A DNA stretch of 64,000 bases, from NCBI GenBank assembly GCA_965220985.1, contig OZ244854.1, forward strand, positions 620,001 to 684,000. Reading direction: 5' to 3'. Below the pieces are notes generated by a model, which searched no databases, was not told the origin of the DNA, and worked only from the letters and a program-made list of their open reading frames with translations. Below are positions 26,298 to 35,211 of this stretch, piece after piece; position 1 is the stretch's first letter; the number at the start of each line of letters is the position of its first letter. A program made the translations under genes and the position numbers. Source of the stretch: JAPPHA01 sp965220985 (GTDB lineage Bacteria; Pseudomonadota; Alphaproteobacteria; Rhodobacterales; Rhodobacteraceae).

Positions 26298-27335
26298 TTG
26301 CGCATCATTGTGACTGGAGGTCTTGGCTTCATCGGCTCGGCCATCATTCGGGAGTTGATCGCCAACACCGACTTGGAGGTCCTCTGCCTTGACGCAGTCA
26401 CCTATGCCGCCTCGCCTTGTGCTGTTGCCGAATGCGAAACATCTCCACGTTACAACTTCGTGAAGGCCGACATCCGGGATCCACTGGCCCTGAAAGACAT
26501 CTTCGACGACTGGCAACCGGACACAGTACTGAATCTAGCAGCCGAAACTCATGTCGACCGCTCCATCGATGGGCCCGAGGCCTTCGTGACGACGAATCTC
26601 ATTGGAACGTTCAACCTATTGCAGGCGGCGAGACGGCACTGGACCACCCGAGCCGGCGAGTTCCGGTTCCATCACGTATCGACAGACGAGGTGTTCGGAT
26701 CGCTCGACCGCGACGCACCCCGTTTCACCGAGACCTCGCCGATCAAGCCCAACTCTCCATATTCCGCCTCCAAGGCGGGAGCGGACAATCTCGTCAGGGC
26801 ATGGGGGCACACCTACGGTCTTCCAGTCGTCATTTCCGCATGCTCGAACAATTACGGACCATGGCAGCATCCGGAAAAGTTCATCCCGTCTCTCATTGCC
26901 GCCGCAATCGACGGTCGCCAGATGAGAATCTACGGCGACGGGACAAACATGCGAGACTGGTTGCACGTGGAGGACCACGCCCGCGCCATCGTCGCTCTGC
27001 TCGAGAACGGAACCATCGGCGAGACGTACGTGATCGGAGCCGAGTCGGAACTGAGCAACATTCATGTTGCGCGGACGGTATGTCGGCTGTTCGACGCCAT
27101 TCATCCGCAATCTTCTCCACACGACAGGCTAATCGAGTTTGTCGCAGATCGCCCTGGGCACGATTTCAGATACGGGATCGACCCGTCGAAACTCCGCCGG
27201 GATCTTGGCTGGAAGCCCGAGACCGGGTTTGACGCCGGGTTGTCGAAAACGATCGCATGGTACATGGATCACGAGAGCTGGTGGCGCGACAAAATTTGCG
27301 AGACACAGCATCGGAGCGCAACCGCAACGTCATGA
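26298..27335 (+). CDS. rfbB: dTDP-glucose 4,6-dehydratase
   Basis: 345 aa from a TTG start, with AAGGA 8 bases upstream; no in-frame ATG fits the family N-terminus. It has the NAD-binding motif LRIIVTGGLGFIGSAII, the substrate loop HVDRSIDGPEAF, STDEVFGS near residue 130 and the catalytic YSASK near 156, then SNNYGPWQHPEKFIPSLI. RmlB converts dTDP-glucose to dTDP-4-keto-6-deoxyglucose. RmlC and RmlD are absent from the cluster, so the product probably feeds the FdtA/FdtB branch rather than rhamnose. Confidence 0.93.
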   Translation: MRIIVTGGLGFIGSAIIRELIANTDLEVLCLDAVTYAASPCAVAECETSPRYNFVKADIRDPLALKDIFDDWQPDTVLNLAAETHVDRSIDGPEAFVTTNLIGTFNLLQAARRHWTTRAGEFRFHHVSTDEVFGSLDRDAPRFTETSPIKPNSPYSASKAGADNLVRAWGHTYGLPVVISACSNNYGPWQHPEKFIPSLIAAAIDGRQMRIYGDGTNMRDWLHVEDHARAIVALLENGTIGETYVIGAESELSNIHVARTVCRLFDAIHPQSSPHDRLIEFVADRPGHDFRYGIDPSKLRRDLGWKPETGFDAGLSKTIAWYMDHESWWRDKICETQHRSATATS

Positions 27336-27506
27336 ACTGGTTGATCACGTGAAACAGAGCACCCGCGACGGATCGAAACGATTGCCTGTCACAACACAGT
27401 GTGACTGGATCCGGTCGAAGCTGCAAAGACATCCGATCACCACATCTCATGCCCGGTTTCGAGACCTGATCTGTGTTTCGCTCAGCGACTCGGGTGGGGC
27501 ATCACG

Positions 27507-28403
27507 ATGAAAGGCATCGTGTTGGGAGGAGGTCACGGGACCAGGCTGCATCCGGTGACACGGGCGATCAACAAGTCGTTGCTGCCCATCTACGACAAGC
27601 CCCTGATCTACTATCCCATCACGCTTTTGATGCTGGCCGGGATCAGGGACATTCTTCTGATCACCACCCCGCATGATCAACCAAACTACCAGAGGTTGCT
27701 TGGCGATGGGCGCCAGTGGGGGATTTCACTGACGTACGCTGCGCAAACCAGCCCCGACGGTCTCGCGCAAGCGTTTCTGATCGGTGAAGAATTCATCGGC
27801 TCCGATCGATGCGCATTGGCGCTCGGTGACAACATTCTGCACGGATCTGGACTGGTATCTCTGCTGAAATCTGCAGCGCGCCGGGAAGTGGGTGGAACGG
27901 TCTTTTGCAGCTATGTCGAGAATCCGGAGAAGTACGGCATCGTCGAATTCGATGCGTCCGGCCTGCCGGTGGCGATCGAGGAAAAGCCCGCGAGTCCACG
28001 ATCAAACTGGGCGCTGATTGGACTGTATTTCTTTGACAACCGGGTGATCGAGTTTGCCCATTCAGTCGAATCGAGCGATCGCGGTGAACTTGAGATCACG
28101 GATGTTGCACGACAGTTTCTCGCGTGCGGGCAACTCCAGGTCCAGCCGCTTGGCCGCGGATACATGTGGATCGATGCGGGCACCCATGACAGCATGCTCG
28201 ATGCGTCAAACTTCGTGAGGACCGTCGACAAGCGCCAGAACCAGAAGATTTCAATCCCGGAAGAAATCGCCCTGATCAACGGATGGATCGACAAGGAGCA
28301 GGTTTCCAAGCAGGCATTTCGTCACCAAAACACTGACTACGGTGATTATCTCTTGAAGCTGGTTCACGACGAGACACTCGCGAAACCGGACGTCGTCATT
28401 TAA
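27507..28403 (+). CDS. rfbA: Glucose-1-phosphate thymidylyltransferase
   Basis: 298 aa. The start MKGIVLGGGHGTRLHPVTRAINKSLLPIYDKPLIYYP is the RmlA nucleotide- and sugar-phosphate-binding signature; LALGDNILHG near residue 107 has the metal-binding Asp, and EEKP near 157 and WIDAGTHDSM near 220 complete the set. It makes dTDP-glucose from dTTP and glucose-1-phosphate, the first step of the dTDP-sugar pathway coded here. The 171-base gap after rfbB has no gene. A weak hairpin without T-run lies at 28413-28431. Confidence 0.95.
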   Translation: MKGIVLGGGHGTRLHPVTRAINKSLLPIYDKPLIYYPITLLMLAGIRDILLITTPHDQPNYQRLLGDGRQWGISLTYAAQTSPDGLAQAFLIGEEFIGSDRCALALGDNILHGSGLVSLLKSAARREVGGTVFCSYVENPEKYGIVEFDASGLPVAIEEKPASPRSNWALIGLYFFDNRVIEFAHSVESSDRGELEITDVARQFLACGQLQVQPLGRGYMWIDAGTHDSMLDASNFVRTVDKRQNQKISIPEEIALINGWIDKEQVSKQAFRHQNTDYGDYLLKLVHDETLAKPDVVI

Positions 28404-28485
28404 GGTGATCGAGTCTCTGCGAAAGAGAGACAACCCTGATCGCGAACTTGCCCAATGCGGCTTCAGGAGACCTTATTCAACCCAG

Positions 28486-30075
28486 TCAGGGTGCCGTTTC
28501 TTCCGGTGAGAAGGGATTGAAGTCTTCTTCGAGCTTCGAGAGCAGGAAGAAAATGTCCTCGGCCGCGTTGGTGGCAAGAAAGATCATCGACAGATCGGAC
28601 TTGTCCAGTTTCAGCTCCGACTCGGTGTACTGCTTGCGCAGGTTGCGCATGATCTCGCCTCGATCGCCCGACAGCGCCCGCGTCACTTTCCACGATTCCT
28701 CGTCACCCGCATCGAGCGCATCCTCGAGCGTCAGAAACACGCTGTCCACGCCCTCGCGCATGCACTCGCGAAACTGCTTCAACTCCGCCCGGTCGGCCAT
28801 GCCAAGCAACGCATCGCACATGGTGTCCACCGAATCCGCCAGCCAGACGAGAAGCTTCTGTCGGTTGAGCAACGCATTGCGATCTTCGACCGCCTGGATC
28901 GGTTCCACCGGCTGCAATTCCTTGAGGAACGCGTCGATTTCTCCCTGCAGGCTGCGCAATCCATTCCGAAATGGATAAACGTCCCCGCCGTCGCGAAGAA
29001 TGTCAAAAGACCGCCTTTGCAGTCGAAGCGCCCGCTTCTGTTCCAGATCGGCCAATACCATCGCCGTTTCGACATCGACTGTCGCGTGATCGTGGATGAA
29101 GTGCGTGCGAGACAGCTCGTCGATGACCGACTCCGGCCACAGCCTTTCGAGCATGCGGGTCGAAACAGACAACGCAGCCAGCATGAATGGCGCCGGCGCG
29201 ACGCACGTGATCACGTACACCAGCGCCAGACGCTGCGGCAGTTCGAGACCGGTTGCGTCGATCACTGCCTTCATCGACGGAATGCCGAGGTGAATCTCGA
29301 GATAGAGGAGCGGAACGACCACGGCGCAAATAAGCAGGTTGGCGATCACCATGTACATGATCACCTGGCGCGAGACGCCGCTGAGATTGGCTGACAGAAC
29401 CATCACGATCGCGGCCGACCCGATGTAACTCCCGTAAATGATCATGATTGCCTGGTCGGCGGAAACGACACCGACCGCCGCCAGGCTGATGCCGAAGGCA
29501 GATACAGCGGCCGAGGACTGGACGACGAGGGTCAGTGCCGCAGCCACCACCAAGGCCAGCATCGGCGAATGACCCGTCGACTCGACGACCTCGCGGAACC
29601 AGGGTTCCTCGGCCATAGGGGCTGCCGCTTCCTTGAGAATCATCAGTCCGAAGACGATCATGGCCCCGCCGAGGAAAGACCCGGCGATCGTCCGATACCG
29701 CTCGAGCTGGTCCGTTGCGGCCACGGCCCCTGCGAGGCCGATGACGTAGAGCGCCACGACCTTGATGTCGAAAGTGGCGATCACGACAAGTCCCGTCGTG
29801 CCGATGTAGCCGCCCGCGATCATGGCCTGAGCGCCGCCCAAGGTGATCATCCGCGAGCGCACGAAGCCAACCGCGATGAACGCCAACGCGGCCATGCTTT
29901 GGGTGATGCCGCCACAGACGGCGCCCCACGCGAGAGCGGCGAACCGGTTCCTGGTCCAGCGATGCGCGAACTGACGCAGGCGTCGGCTGGCCAGCTTCCT
30001 GAGATTCTCCGTCAGCAGCCACATTCCGAAGATGAAGAAGCCGAAGCCACCGACAACGCCGGCCAGAATCTCCAT
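28486..30075 (-). CDS. Na/Pi-cotransporter family protein with C-terminal PhoU-like helices
   Basis: 529 aa. The N-terminal 320 residues are hydrophobic and contain two related repeats, GGITQSMAALAFIAVGF near residue 55 and TLVVQSSAAVSAFGISLAAVG near 180; QSS-type motifs are the hallmark of the Na/Pi-cotransporter (PF02690) family. Residues about 340-529 are soluble, charged helices like a PhoU domain. It probably imports phosphate or a related anion with sodium, though many bacterial members are uncharacterised. It converges with rfbA. Confidence 0.85.
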   Translation of the reverse strand: MEILAGVVGGFGFFIFGMWLLTENLRKLASRRLRQFAHRWTRNRFAALAWGAVCGGITQSMAALAFIAVGFVRSRMITLGGAQAMIAGGYIGTTGLVVIATFDIKVVALYVIGLAGAVAATDQLERYRTIAGSFLGGAMIVFGLMILKEAAAPMAEEPWFREVVESTGHSPMLALVVAAALTLVVQSSAAVSAFGISLAAVGVVSADQAIMIIYGSYIGSAAIVMVLSANLSGVSRQVIMYMVIANLLICAVVVPLLYLEIHLGIPSMKAVIDATGLELPQRLALVYVITCVAPAPFMLAALSVSTRMLERLWPESVIDELSRTHFIHDHATVDVETAMVLADLEQKRALRLQRRSFDILRDGGDVYPFRNGLRSLQGEIDAFLKELQPVEPIQAVEDRNALLNRQKLLVWLADSVDTMCDALLGMADRAELKQFRECMREGVDSVFLTLEDALDAGDEESWKVTRALSGDRGEIMRNLRKQYTESELKLDKSDLSMIFLATNAAEDIFFLLSKLEEDFNPFSPEETAP

Positions 30076-30472
30076 GTGGCGCTTGCCCCCTTTTCAAGAA
30101 CGTTGGGTTCGGGTTTGAATTCGACTTTGAAAGCCCCGTCGACGGGACCATCAGCACGAAATCAAACTGTAGCGGCTATTTCTTGACAATCAAGGTGCCG
30201 AAGGCCGCGCCAATGCAGTGCCTCAAAATGGAAAGATTGTCGGCGAATCGTCGCGCGACGTGTCTGCCGACGGCTCTTGAGCGGACCTGGAACCCAACAG
30301 TTGTCTTGGGCGACCTTCGCTTCGGGTGCACTCGGGCATTGCTGAAAGGGAAAGTTCAAGACAGTCGAATTGTTCGGTCGACCCTTGGCACCGACAGCGA
30401 CCCCAGTCATCTGGTCATATCCGACGGCAACGCGAGCGCGGCACAGTCTGCGCGATCAATGTCCCGACAAGA
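30076..30472. other. Intergenic region between pyk and the Na/Pi transporter gene
   Basis: 397 bases between two minus-strand genes. No frame here is supported as a gene. It should hold the promoter of the transporter gene. Confidence 0.4.
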
Positions 30473-31915
30473 TCACGACTCGCCTTGCAAAATCTTCTCT
30501 TCGTCCGCAACGGTCACGCGCAGGATGTTTGTGGAACCCGGTACATTGAACGGAATTCCCGCCGTGACGACGACATAATCGGTCGCTTCGGCAAATCCGG
30601 CATCCCGGGCCGCTCTCGCGGCACTGACAACGGCGTGCTTGAACCGCATGAGTTCCTCGGTCAGCACGCAGTGCAATCCCCAGACGATCGCGAGCCGGCG
30701 CGCCGTCGCAACGAGCGGCGTCATTGCCAGGATCGGCACCGGCGGACGTTCGCGCGCCGCAAGCATCGATGTCGTGCCGGAGTGCGTGAAGCAGCAAATC
30801 GCCTTGATGTCAGTGGTTTCGGCGACCTGGCGGGCCGAAACCGTGATCGCATCAGCGATTGTGCACTCTGACTCCGAGCGCGATGCCTCGATGATCTGGC
30901 GATAGATACCATCCTTTTCGACCTCGACGGCAACGTTGTTCATTGTTTGCACGGCCTCGACCGGGAACATTCCAACCGCCGATTCCGCCGACAGCATCAC
31001 GGCGTCCGCACCTTCGTAGATCGCTGTCGCAACGTCGGAGACCTCGGCGCGGGTCGGAACAGGTGCCGACGTCATGCTTTCGAGCATCTGCGTTGCAACC
31101 ACGACCGGTTTGCCGGCCCGTCGGCACGCCCTAACAAGACGTTTCTGGATCGGAGGAACGTTCTGGACCGGCATCTCGACACCAAGGTCGCCTCGCGCGA
31201 CCATCACACCGTCAACGCACTCCAGAATGCGATCGAATTCACCGACGGCTGAAGGCTTCTCGATCTTGGCCATCACCGACGCGCGACCGTCAACCAATTC
31301 GCGGGCTTCGATCACGTCCTCGGGTCGTTGCACGAACGAGAGCGCCAGCCAATCGACTCCCAGCGAACAGGCGAATTCCAGATCGACCCTGTCCTTTTCA
31401 GACAGTGCCGGGACCGGAATGACGACATCGGGAACGTGAACCCCCTTGCGGTCGGAGATCTCGCCACCCACGACGACCCGACAATCCGCGAAATCCTCGC
31501 CGCAGTCCTCGACCCTCAAGTGAACCCGCCCGTCGTTCACGAGCAGCCGCCCGCCCGGACTCAAGACCGAAAAAACTTCCTTGTGGGGAAGCGAAACGCA
31601 GGTTTGGCAGCCCTCGACATCGTTCAGTTCGAACCTGAAAGGATCGCCCACGTTGAGTTCGACACCACCGTCGGCAAATGTTCCGCAACGAATCTTGGGG
31701 CCCTGAAGATCCGCAAGGATGCAGATCGGTCGTCCGGTTTCCTTCTCGACCTGACGAACCCGCTGGTGTCGCGCCGCGATCTCTTCATGGGTTCCGTGGC
31801 TCATGTTCAAGCGGAACACGTCGGCTCCAGCCTTGAACAACGCCATCAACACCTCCGGCGAGTCCGACGCGGGGCCAAGTGTCGCGACAATCTTGACGTT
31901 TCGGTGTCTTCTCAC
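30473..31915 (-). CDS. pyk: Pyruvate kinase
   Basis: 480 aa from the GTG at 31915, which gives the usual start RRHRNVKIVATLGPAS and has TGGAG upstream; an ATG seven codons earlier is the alternative. Motifs are FRLNMSHG near residue 35, ADLQGPKIR near 70, the catalytic-lysine region VMAKIEKPSAVGEFD near 215 and MVARGDLGVEMP near 240, then the C-terminal allosteric domain with FTHSGTTSMLAARERP. It converts PEP and ADP to pyruvate and ATP. It is divergent from the N-formylglutamate amidohydrolase, an arrangement also known from other alphaproteobacteria. Confidence 0.96.
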   Translation of the reverse strand: MRRHRNVKIVATLGPASDSPEVLMALFKAGADVFRLNMSHGTHEEIAARHQRVRQVEKETGRPICILADLQGPKIRCGTFADGGVELNVGDPFRFELNDVEGCQTCVSLPHKEVFSVLSPGGRLLVNDGRVHLRVEDCGEDFADCRVVVGGEISDRKGVHVPDVVIPVPALSEKDRVDLEFACSLGVDWLALSFVQRPEDVIEARELVDGRASVMAKIEKPSAVGEFDRILECVDGVMVARGDLGVEMPVQNVPPIQKRLVRACRRAGKPVVVATQMLESMTSAPVPTRAEVSDVATAIYEGADAVMLSAESAVGMFPVEAVQTMNNVAVEVEKDGIYRQIIEASRSESECTIADAITVSARQVAETTDIKAICCFTHSGTTSMLAARERPPVPILAMTPLVATARRLAIVWGLHCVLTEELMRFKHAVVSAARAARDAGFAEATDYVVVTAGIPFNVPGSTNILRVTVADEEKILQGES

Positions 31916-31942
31916 GGCGCATTTCTCCAGAATCATTTCAAC

Positions 31943-32022
31943 TGCCGAACATTTTTGTTCGGCAACATGGGGCTACCCGAGCGTGCAAAGAATGTCACCC
32001 GGGGAATGCCCCGCATGCGGGG
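31943..32022. promoter_or_regulatory. Two perfect palindromes in the pyk / N-formylglutamate amidohydrolase divergent region
   Basis: Bases 31943-31964 form TGCCGAACA, a TTTT spacer, then TGTTCGGCA, a perfect 9-bp dyad 28 bases from the pyk GTG. Bases 32009-32022 form a second, ungapped 14-bp palindrome (CCCCGCA and its complement). Two near-copies of ACGAAT-CGTTAA follow at about 32034 and 32064. Position suggests operators or mRNA hairpins for the two divergent genes. No regulator is identified. Confidence 0.45.
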
Positions 32023-32086
32023 TGGCGATCACTGACGAATTCGTTAAACGGGGCCGGTTGACCACGAATCGTTAACCGGATCCAAA

Positions 32087-32827
32087 TTGTCTGCACCAGT
32101 CGAAGTCCTCAACAACCCGTCATCGCGGATCATCCTGGTCTGCGATCACGCATCCAATCACGTGCCACAGTGGCTGAACGGCGGTTCGCTCGGCCTCAAT
32201 GGCAGCGACATGGGGCGCCATGTCGCAATCGATGTCGGAGCGGCCGGCGTGACGCGCCGCCTTGCGGACATCCTCGACGCAAGTGCGGTCCTGTCAAACT
32301 TTTCGCGGCTGGTCGTCGATCCCAATCGCGGCGAGACCGATCCGACTCTGATCATGCAGATCTGCGACGGATCCATCGTGCCTGCGAACCGAACAATCAC
32401 GCCCGAAGACCGTGAACGTCGACTTGACCGCTGCTACAGGCCATATCACGCGGCCATTGAAGCCACGCTCGCGGAGGTCGACGAACCTGTTGTCATCTCC
32501 GTTCACTCGTTCACGCCAAGGATGTGGGCGGGCCCGAAACGACCTTGGAACATCGGGGTGCTGTCGTCGACCGATCGCAGAATCGCTGACCCGCTGATCA
32601 AGATACTGAACGAGGAAACCGATTTCGTCATCGGCGACAACTTGCCGTACGCAGGTCAATTGCCCAACGACACGCTCAAACGTCACGCACTGGGACCGGG
32701 ACACCCGCATGCGCTGCTCGAGATCCGCAACGACCAGATCGAAACGGAGTCGGCCCAGATCGAGTGGGCCGACATGCTCGCGCCGATATTGCGTCAAGCC
32801 ATCGACTGTGCCACTCGAACCAGTTGA
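32087..32827 (+). CDS. N-formylglutamate amidohydrolase family protein
   Basis: 246 aa from a TTG; no in-frame ATG precedes the conserved N-terminus. The block IILVCDHASNHVPQWL has the His/Asp metal site, SRLVVDPNRG near residue 85 is a family signature, and VISVHSFTP near 140 carries the second His. The family (PF05013) hydrolyses N-formylglutamate at the end of histidine degradation, but no hut genes are here. In alphaproteobacteria the gene often sits beside pyk and DUF1244, so the role may be broader deformylation. Confidence 0.85.
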   Translation: MSAPVEVLNNPSSRIILVCDHASNHVPQWLNGGSLGLNGSDMGRHVAIDVGAAGVTRRLADILDASAVLSNFSRLVVDPNRGETDPTLIMQICDGSIVPANRTITPEDRERRLDRCYRPYHAAIEATLAEVDEPVVISVHSFTPRMWAGPKRPWNIGVLSSTDRRIADPLIKILNEETDFVIGDNLPYAGQLPNDTLKRHALGPGHPHALLEIRNDQIETESAQIEWADMLAPILRQAIDCATRTS

Positions 32828-32845
32828 GCACCAAAGGAGAGCATC

Positions 32846-33136
32846 ATGGACAATCAGACGAAGATTGAACTGGAAGCCGCAGCCTTCCGGCGGCTTCGCG
32901 ATCATCTCATGGAGCGAACGGATGTCCAGAACATCGACATGATGAATCTTGCCGGCTTCTGTCGAAACTGCCTGTCGCGGTGGTACCAGGAAGCGGCCAA
33001 TGAGCGCGGCATCGACATGACCAAGTACGAGGGGCGCGAGGTCTTCTACGGAATGCCATTTGCCGAATGGCGCGACGCGTACCAGACCGAAGCGTCAGCA
33101 GACCAGCTCGAAAAATTCCGCGACTCGCACAGTTGA
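32846..33136 (+). CDS. DUF1244 family protein
   Basis: 96-aa small soluble protein. The conserved core FRRLRDHLMERTDVQNIDMMNLAGFCRNCLSRWY, with the N-M-D-L-M-N-L-A-G-F-C-R-N-C-like pattern of two Cys, followed by YGMPFAEWRDAYQTEA, identifies DUF1244. AAAGGAG precedes the ATG, 18 bp after the amidohydrolase gene, so the two are co-transcribed. The function of the family is unknown; the CxxC pair could bind a metal. Confidence 0.88.
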   Translation: MDNQTKIELEAAAFRRLRDHLMERTDVQNIDMMNLAGFCRNCLSRWYQEAANERGIDMTKYEGREVFYGMPFAEWRDAYQTEASADQLEKFRDSHS

Positions 33137-33271
33137 GCAAAGCTTCACGCGCGCCGATGCCCGTTGACTGGTGCCGCCATAGACGCAGCAAGAATGATTT
33201 CGCCTCAGTACGATCTTCCTCTTCGCGTGCAGCCGCGTTCGGGGTGGTCGCACTGAACGTCGGGCAATGCG

Positions 33272-34123
33272 TCAAACCGCGTTCTTGATGCTCTCCTCGA
33301 TATAGATTTCGCGAAGACGCCGGGAGACCGGTCCCGGCTGCCCGTCGCCGATCGCCGCGCCATCGATTGACACGACCGGCATGACGAATGTCGATGCGGC
33401 CGTGATGAAGGCTTCATCGGCATCCCGTGCCTCGTCGGGCGTGAACGCGCGCTCTTCGATGCGCATCTGCCGTTCCCTCGCACATTCGAGCACCGCGGCT
33501 CGCGTGATTCCGTGCAGGATGTCGTGCGACAGCTCACGGGTGATGATCGCGCCATCCTTGACGATGTAGGCGTTGTTCGAGGTTCCTTCGGTCACCAGCC
33601 CGTCCTGAACGAGCCAGGCGTCGTCCGCACCCCTGGATTTGGCTTCCATCTTGGCCATCGACGGATAGAGCAGCTGAACGGTCTTGATGTCCCGTCGGCC
33701 CCAGCGCAGATCATCGAGAAAGACCACCTTGATGCCCGTCTTGGCCTGCTCGCTTTCCTCCAGCGACTTCACCTGCGTGAACATGACGACTGTCGGCGAT
33801 GCATCCTCGGGATAGACGAAGTCCCTGTCAGCCGCACCTCGGGTCACCTGAAGATAGATCAGCCCCTCGTCGAGCTGGTTTCGGTTGACCAGCTCCCGAT
33901 GGATTTCCAGCAATTCGGAATCTTCCAGCGGATGATCCATGTCGAGTTCGTCGAGCGATCGGGCCAGCCGTTTCAAGTGCCCCTCGAAATCGACGAGTTT
34001 CCCCTTCAGAACCGACGTCACCTCGTAGACGGCATCCGCCATCAGAAAACCTCGATCGAATATCGAGACCTTCGCCTCGGCCTCCGGAACATAGTCACCA
34101 TTCACGTAAACGATTCTGCTCAT
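33272..34123 (-). CDS. dat: D-amino-acid transaminase (class IV PLP enzyme)
   Basis: 283 aa from ATG 34123, with GGGAAG upstream. The class IV fold has the start MSRIVYVNGDYVPEAEAKVSIFDRGFLMADAVYE, the PLP lysine in RRDIKTVQLLYPSMAK near residue 147, the PLP-phosphate loop EGTSNNAYIV near 180 and a C-terminal TAAS-TFVMPV motif. It moves an amino group between D-amino acids and 2-oxo acids. It is third in the dgcN-dgcA-dat operon (gap 43 bp), so it probably feeds D-glutamate into, or takes it from, the DgcN/DgcA route. Confidence 0.9.
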   Translation of the reverse strand: MSRIVYVNGDYVPEAEAKVSIFDRGFLMADAVYEVTSVLKGKLVDFEGHLKRLARSLDELDMDHPLEDSELLEIHRELVNRNQLDEGLIYLQVTRGAADRDFVYPEDASPTVVMFTQVKSLEESEQAKTGIKVVFLDDLRWGRRDIKTVQLLYPSMAKMEAKSRGADDAWLVQDGLVTEGTSNNAYIVKDGAIITRELSHDILHGITRAAVLECARERQMRIEERAFTPDEARDADEAFITAASTFVMPVVSIDGAAIGDGQPGPVSRRLREIYIEESIKNAV

Positions 34124-34166
34124 CTGTCTTCCCAATGTTGTGGGGTTTCGCCTGCCCCCAGGTTCA

Positions 34167-35132
34167 TCATCCCCAAAGTCCGCTCTCAGGCGGGTACACT
34201 TCCGATCCGTCATATTGAAGAGGCGTCGCCCTGTCTTTTGCCAAGAGCAACGGGCCGTCAAGATCGGTCACCTCTGCACCCTGCGCGACAAGAACCGCAG
34301 GTGCCATGGCAAGCGACGATCCGACCATGCAGCCGACCATGACGCTGAATCCGCGCTTGCACGCCTCGTCGCGAAGCGCCAGCGCTTCGGTCAATCCACC
34401 GGTCTTGTCGAGCTTGATGTTGACCATGTCGTAGCGACCGTCGAGGTGCGGGAGCGACGTTCGGTCATGACAACTCTCGTCGGCGCATACCGGAACAGGC
34501 CTCTCCAAACGCTCAAGCGCGGCATCATCGCCCACGGGGAACGGCTGCTCAACCATCTCGATTCCGAGTTCGAGGAACGAGGGGATCAGTCGTTCGTAGG
34601 TCTCGGTCGTCCAGCCTTCGTTTGCATCGACGATGATGCGGGCGCCAGGGGCGCCCGTTCGGACAGCTTCGAGGCGTTCGAGATCTCCCGGCCCACCGAG
34701 CTTGATCTTGAGTAGAGGGCGGTCGGCATTGAGGGCAGCCTGCCTTGCCATCTCGGACGGTTCCTCCAACGACAGTGTGTAGGCTGTAGTCAGCGGTCCC
34801 GGGCGATCCAGCCCCGCCAGTTCCCACACCCGCTTGCCGGCTCGCTTTGCATCCAGATCCCAAAGTGCGCAGTCGACCGCGTTTCGTGCCGCGCCCGGTG
34901 GCAACATGCCCTGAAGTTCGTTTCGATCGAGCGGCAGAGACAGGGACCGGATGAGGTCGGTCACCGACTCGGTGGACTCTCCGTAGCGCGCGTAGGGGAC
35001 GCATTCACCTGTTCCGATCACACCATTGGCCTCGACGGTCACTGTCACCACATGGGCAACAGTGCGCGATCCGCGCGAAATCGAAAATGCCCGTGCCAGC
35101 GGGAATTCTTCGGACCTGACGTCGAGTTTCAT
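34167..35132 (-). CDS. dgcA: Enolase-superfamily enzyme DgcA (dipeptide epimerase/D-glutamate catabolism type)
   Basis: 321 aa. The muconate-cycloisomerase-like barrel has KIKLG near residue 145 (the KxK base), metal ligands in IIVDANEGW near 170, VEQPFP near 195 and CADES near 217, and the second catalytic Lys in VNIKLDKTGG near 242. The family includes L-Ala-D/L-Glu epimerase. With DgcN it has been described as a D-glutamate degradation pair in marine proteobacteria. The gene pair here matches that arrangement, 79 bp after dgcN. Confidence 0.88.
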   Translation of the reverse strand: MKLDVRSEEFPLARAFSISRGSRTVAHVVTVTVEANGVIGTGECVPYARYGESTESVTDLIRSLSLPLDRNELQGMLPPGAARNAVDCALWDLDAKRAGKRVWELAGLDRPGPLTTAYTLSLEEPSEMARQAALNADRPLLKIKLGGPGDLERLEAVRTGAPGARIIVDANEGWTTETYERLIPSFLELGIEMVEQPFPVGDDAALERLERPVPVCADESCHDRTSLPHLDGRYDMVNIKLDKTGGLTEALALRDEACKRGFSVMVGCMVGSSLAMAPAVLVAQGAEVTDLDGPLLLAKDRATPLQYDGSEVYPPESGLWG

Positions 35133-35211
35133 GGTCTACGCCGCATGCTTGATGGTCGGCTCCACCTGAATGCGGAGTTCACGTGTCGTGCTGGGTGTTT
35201 CGTCGGGGTGT

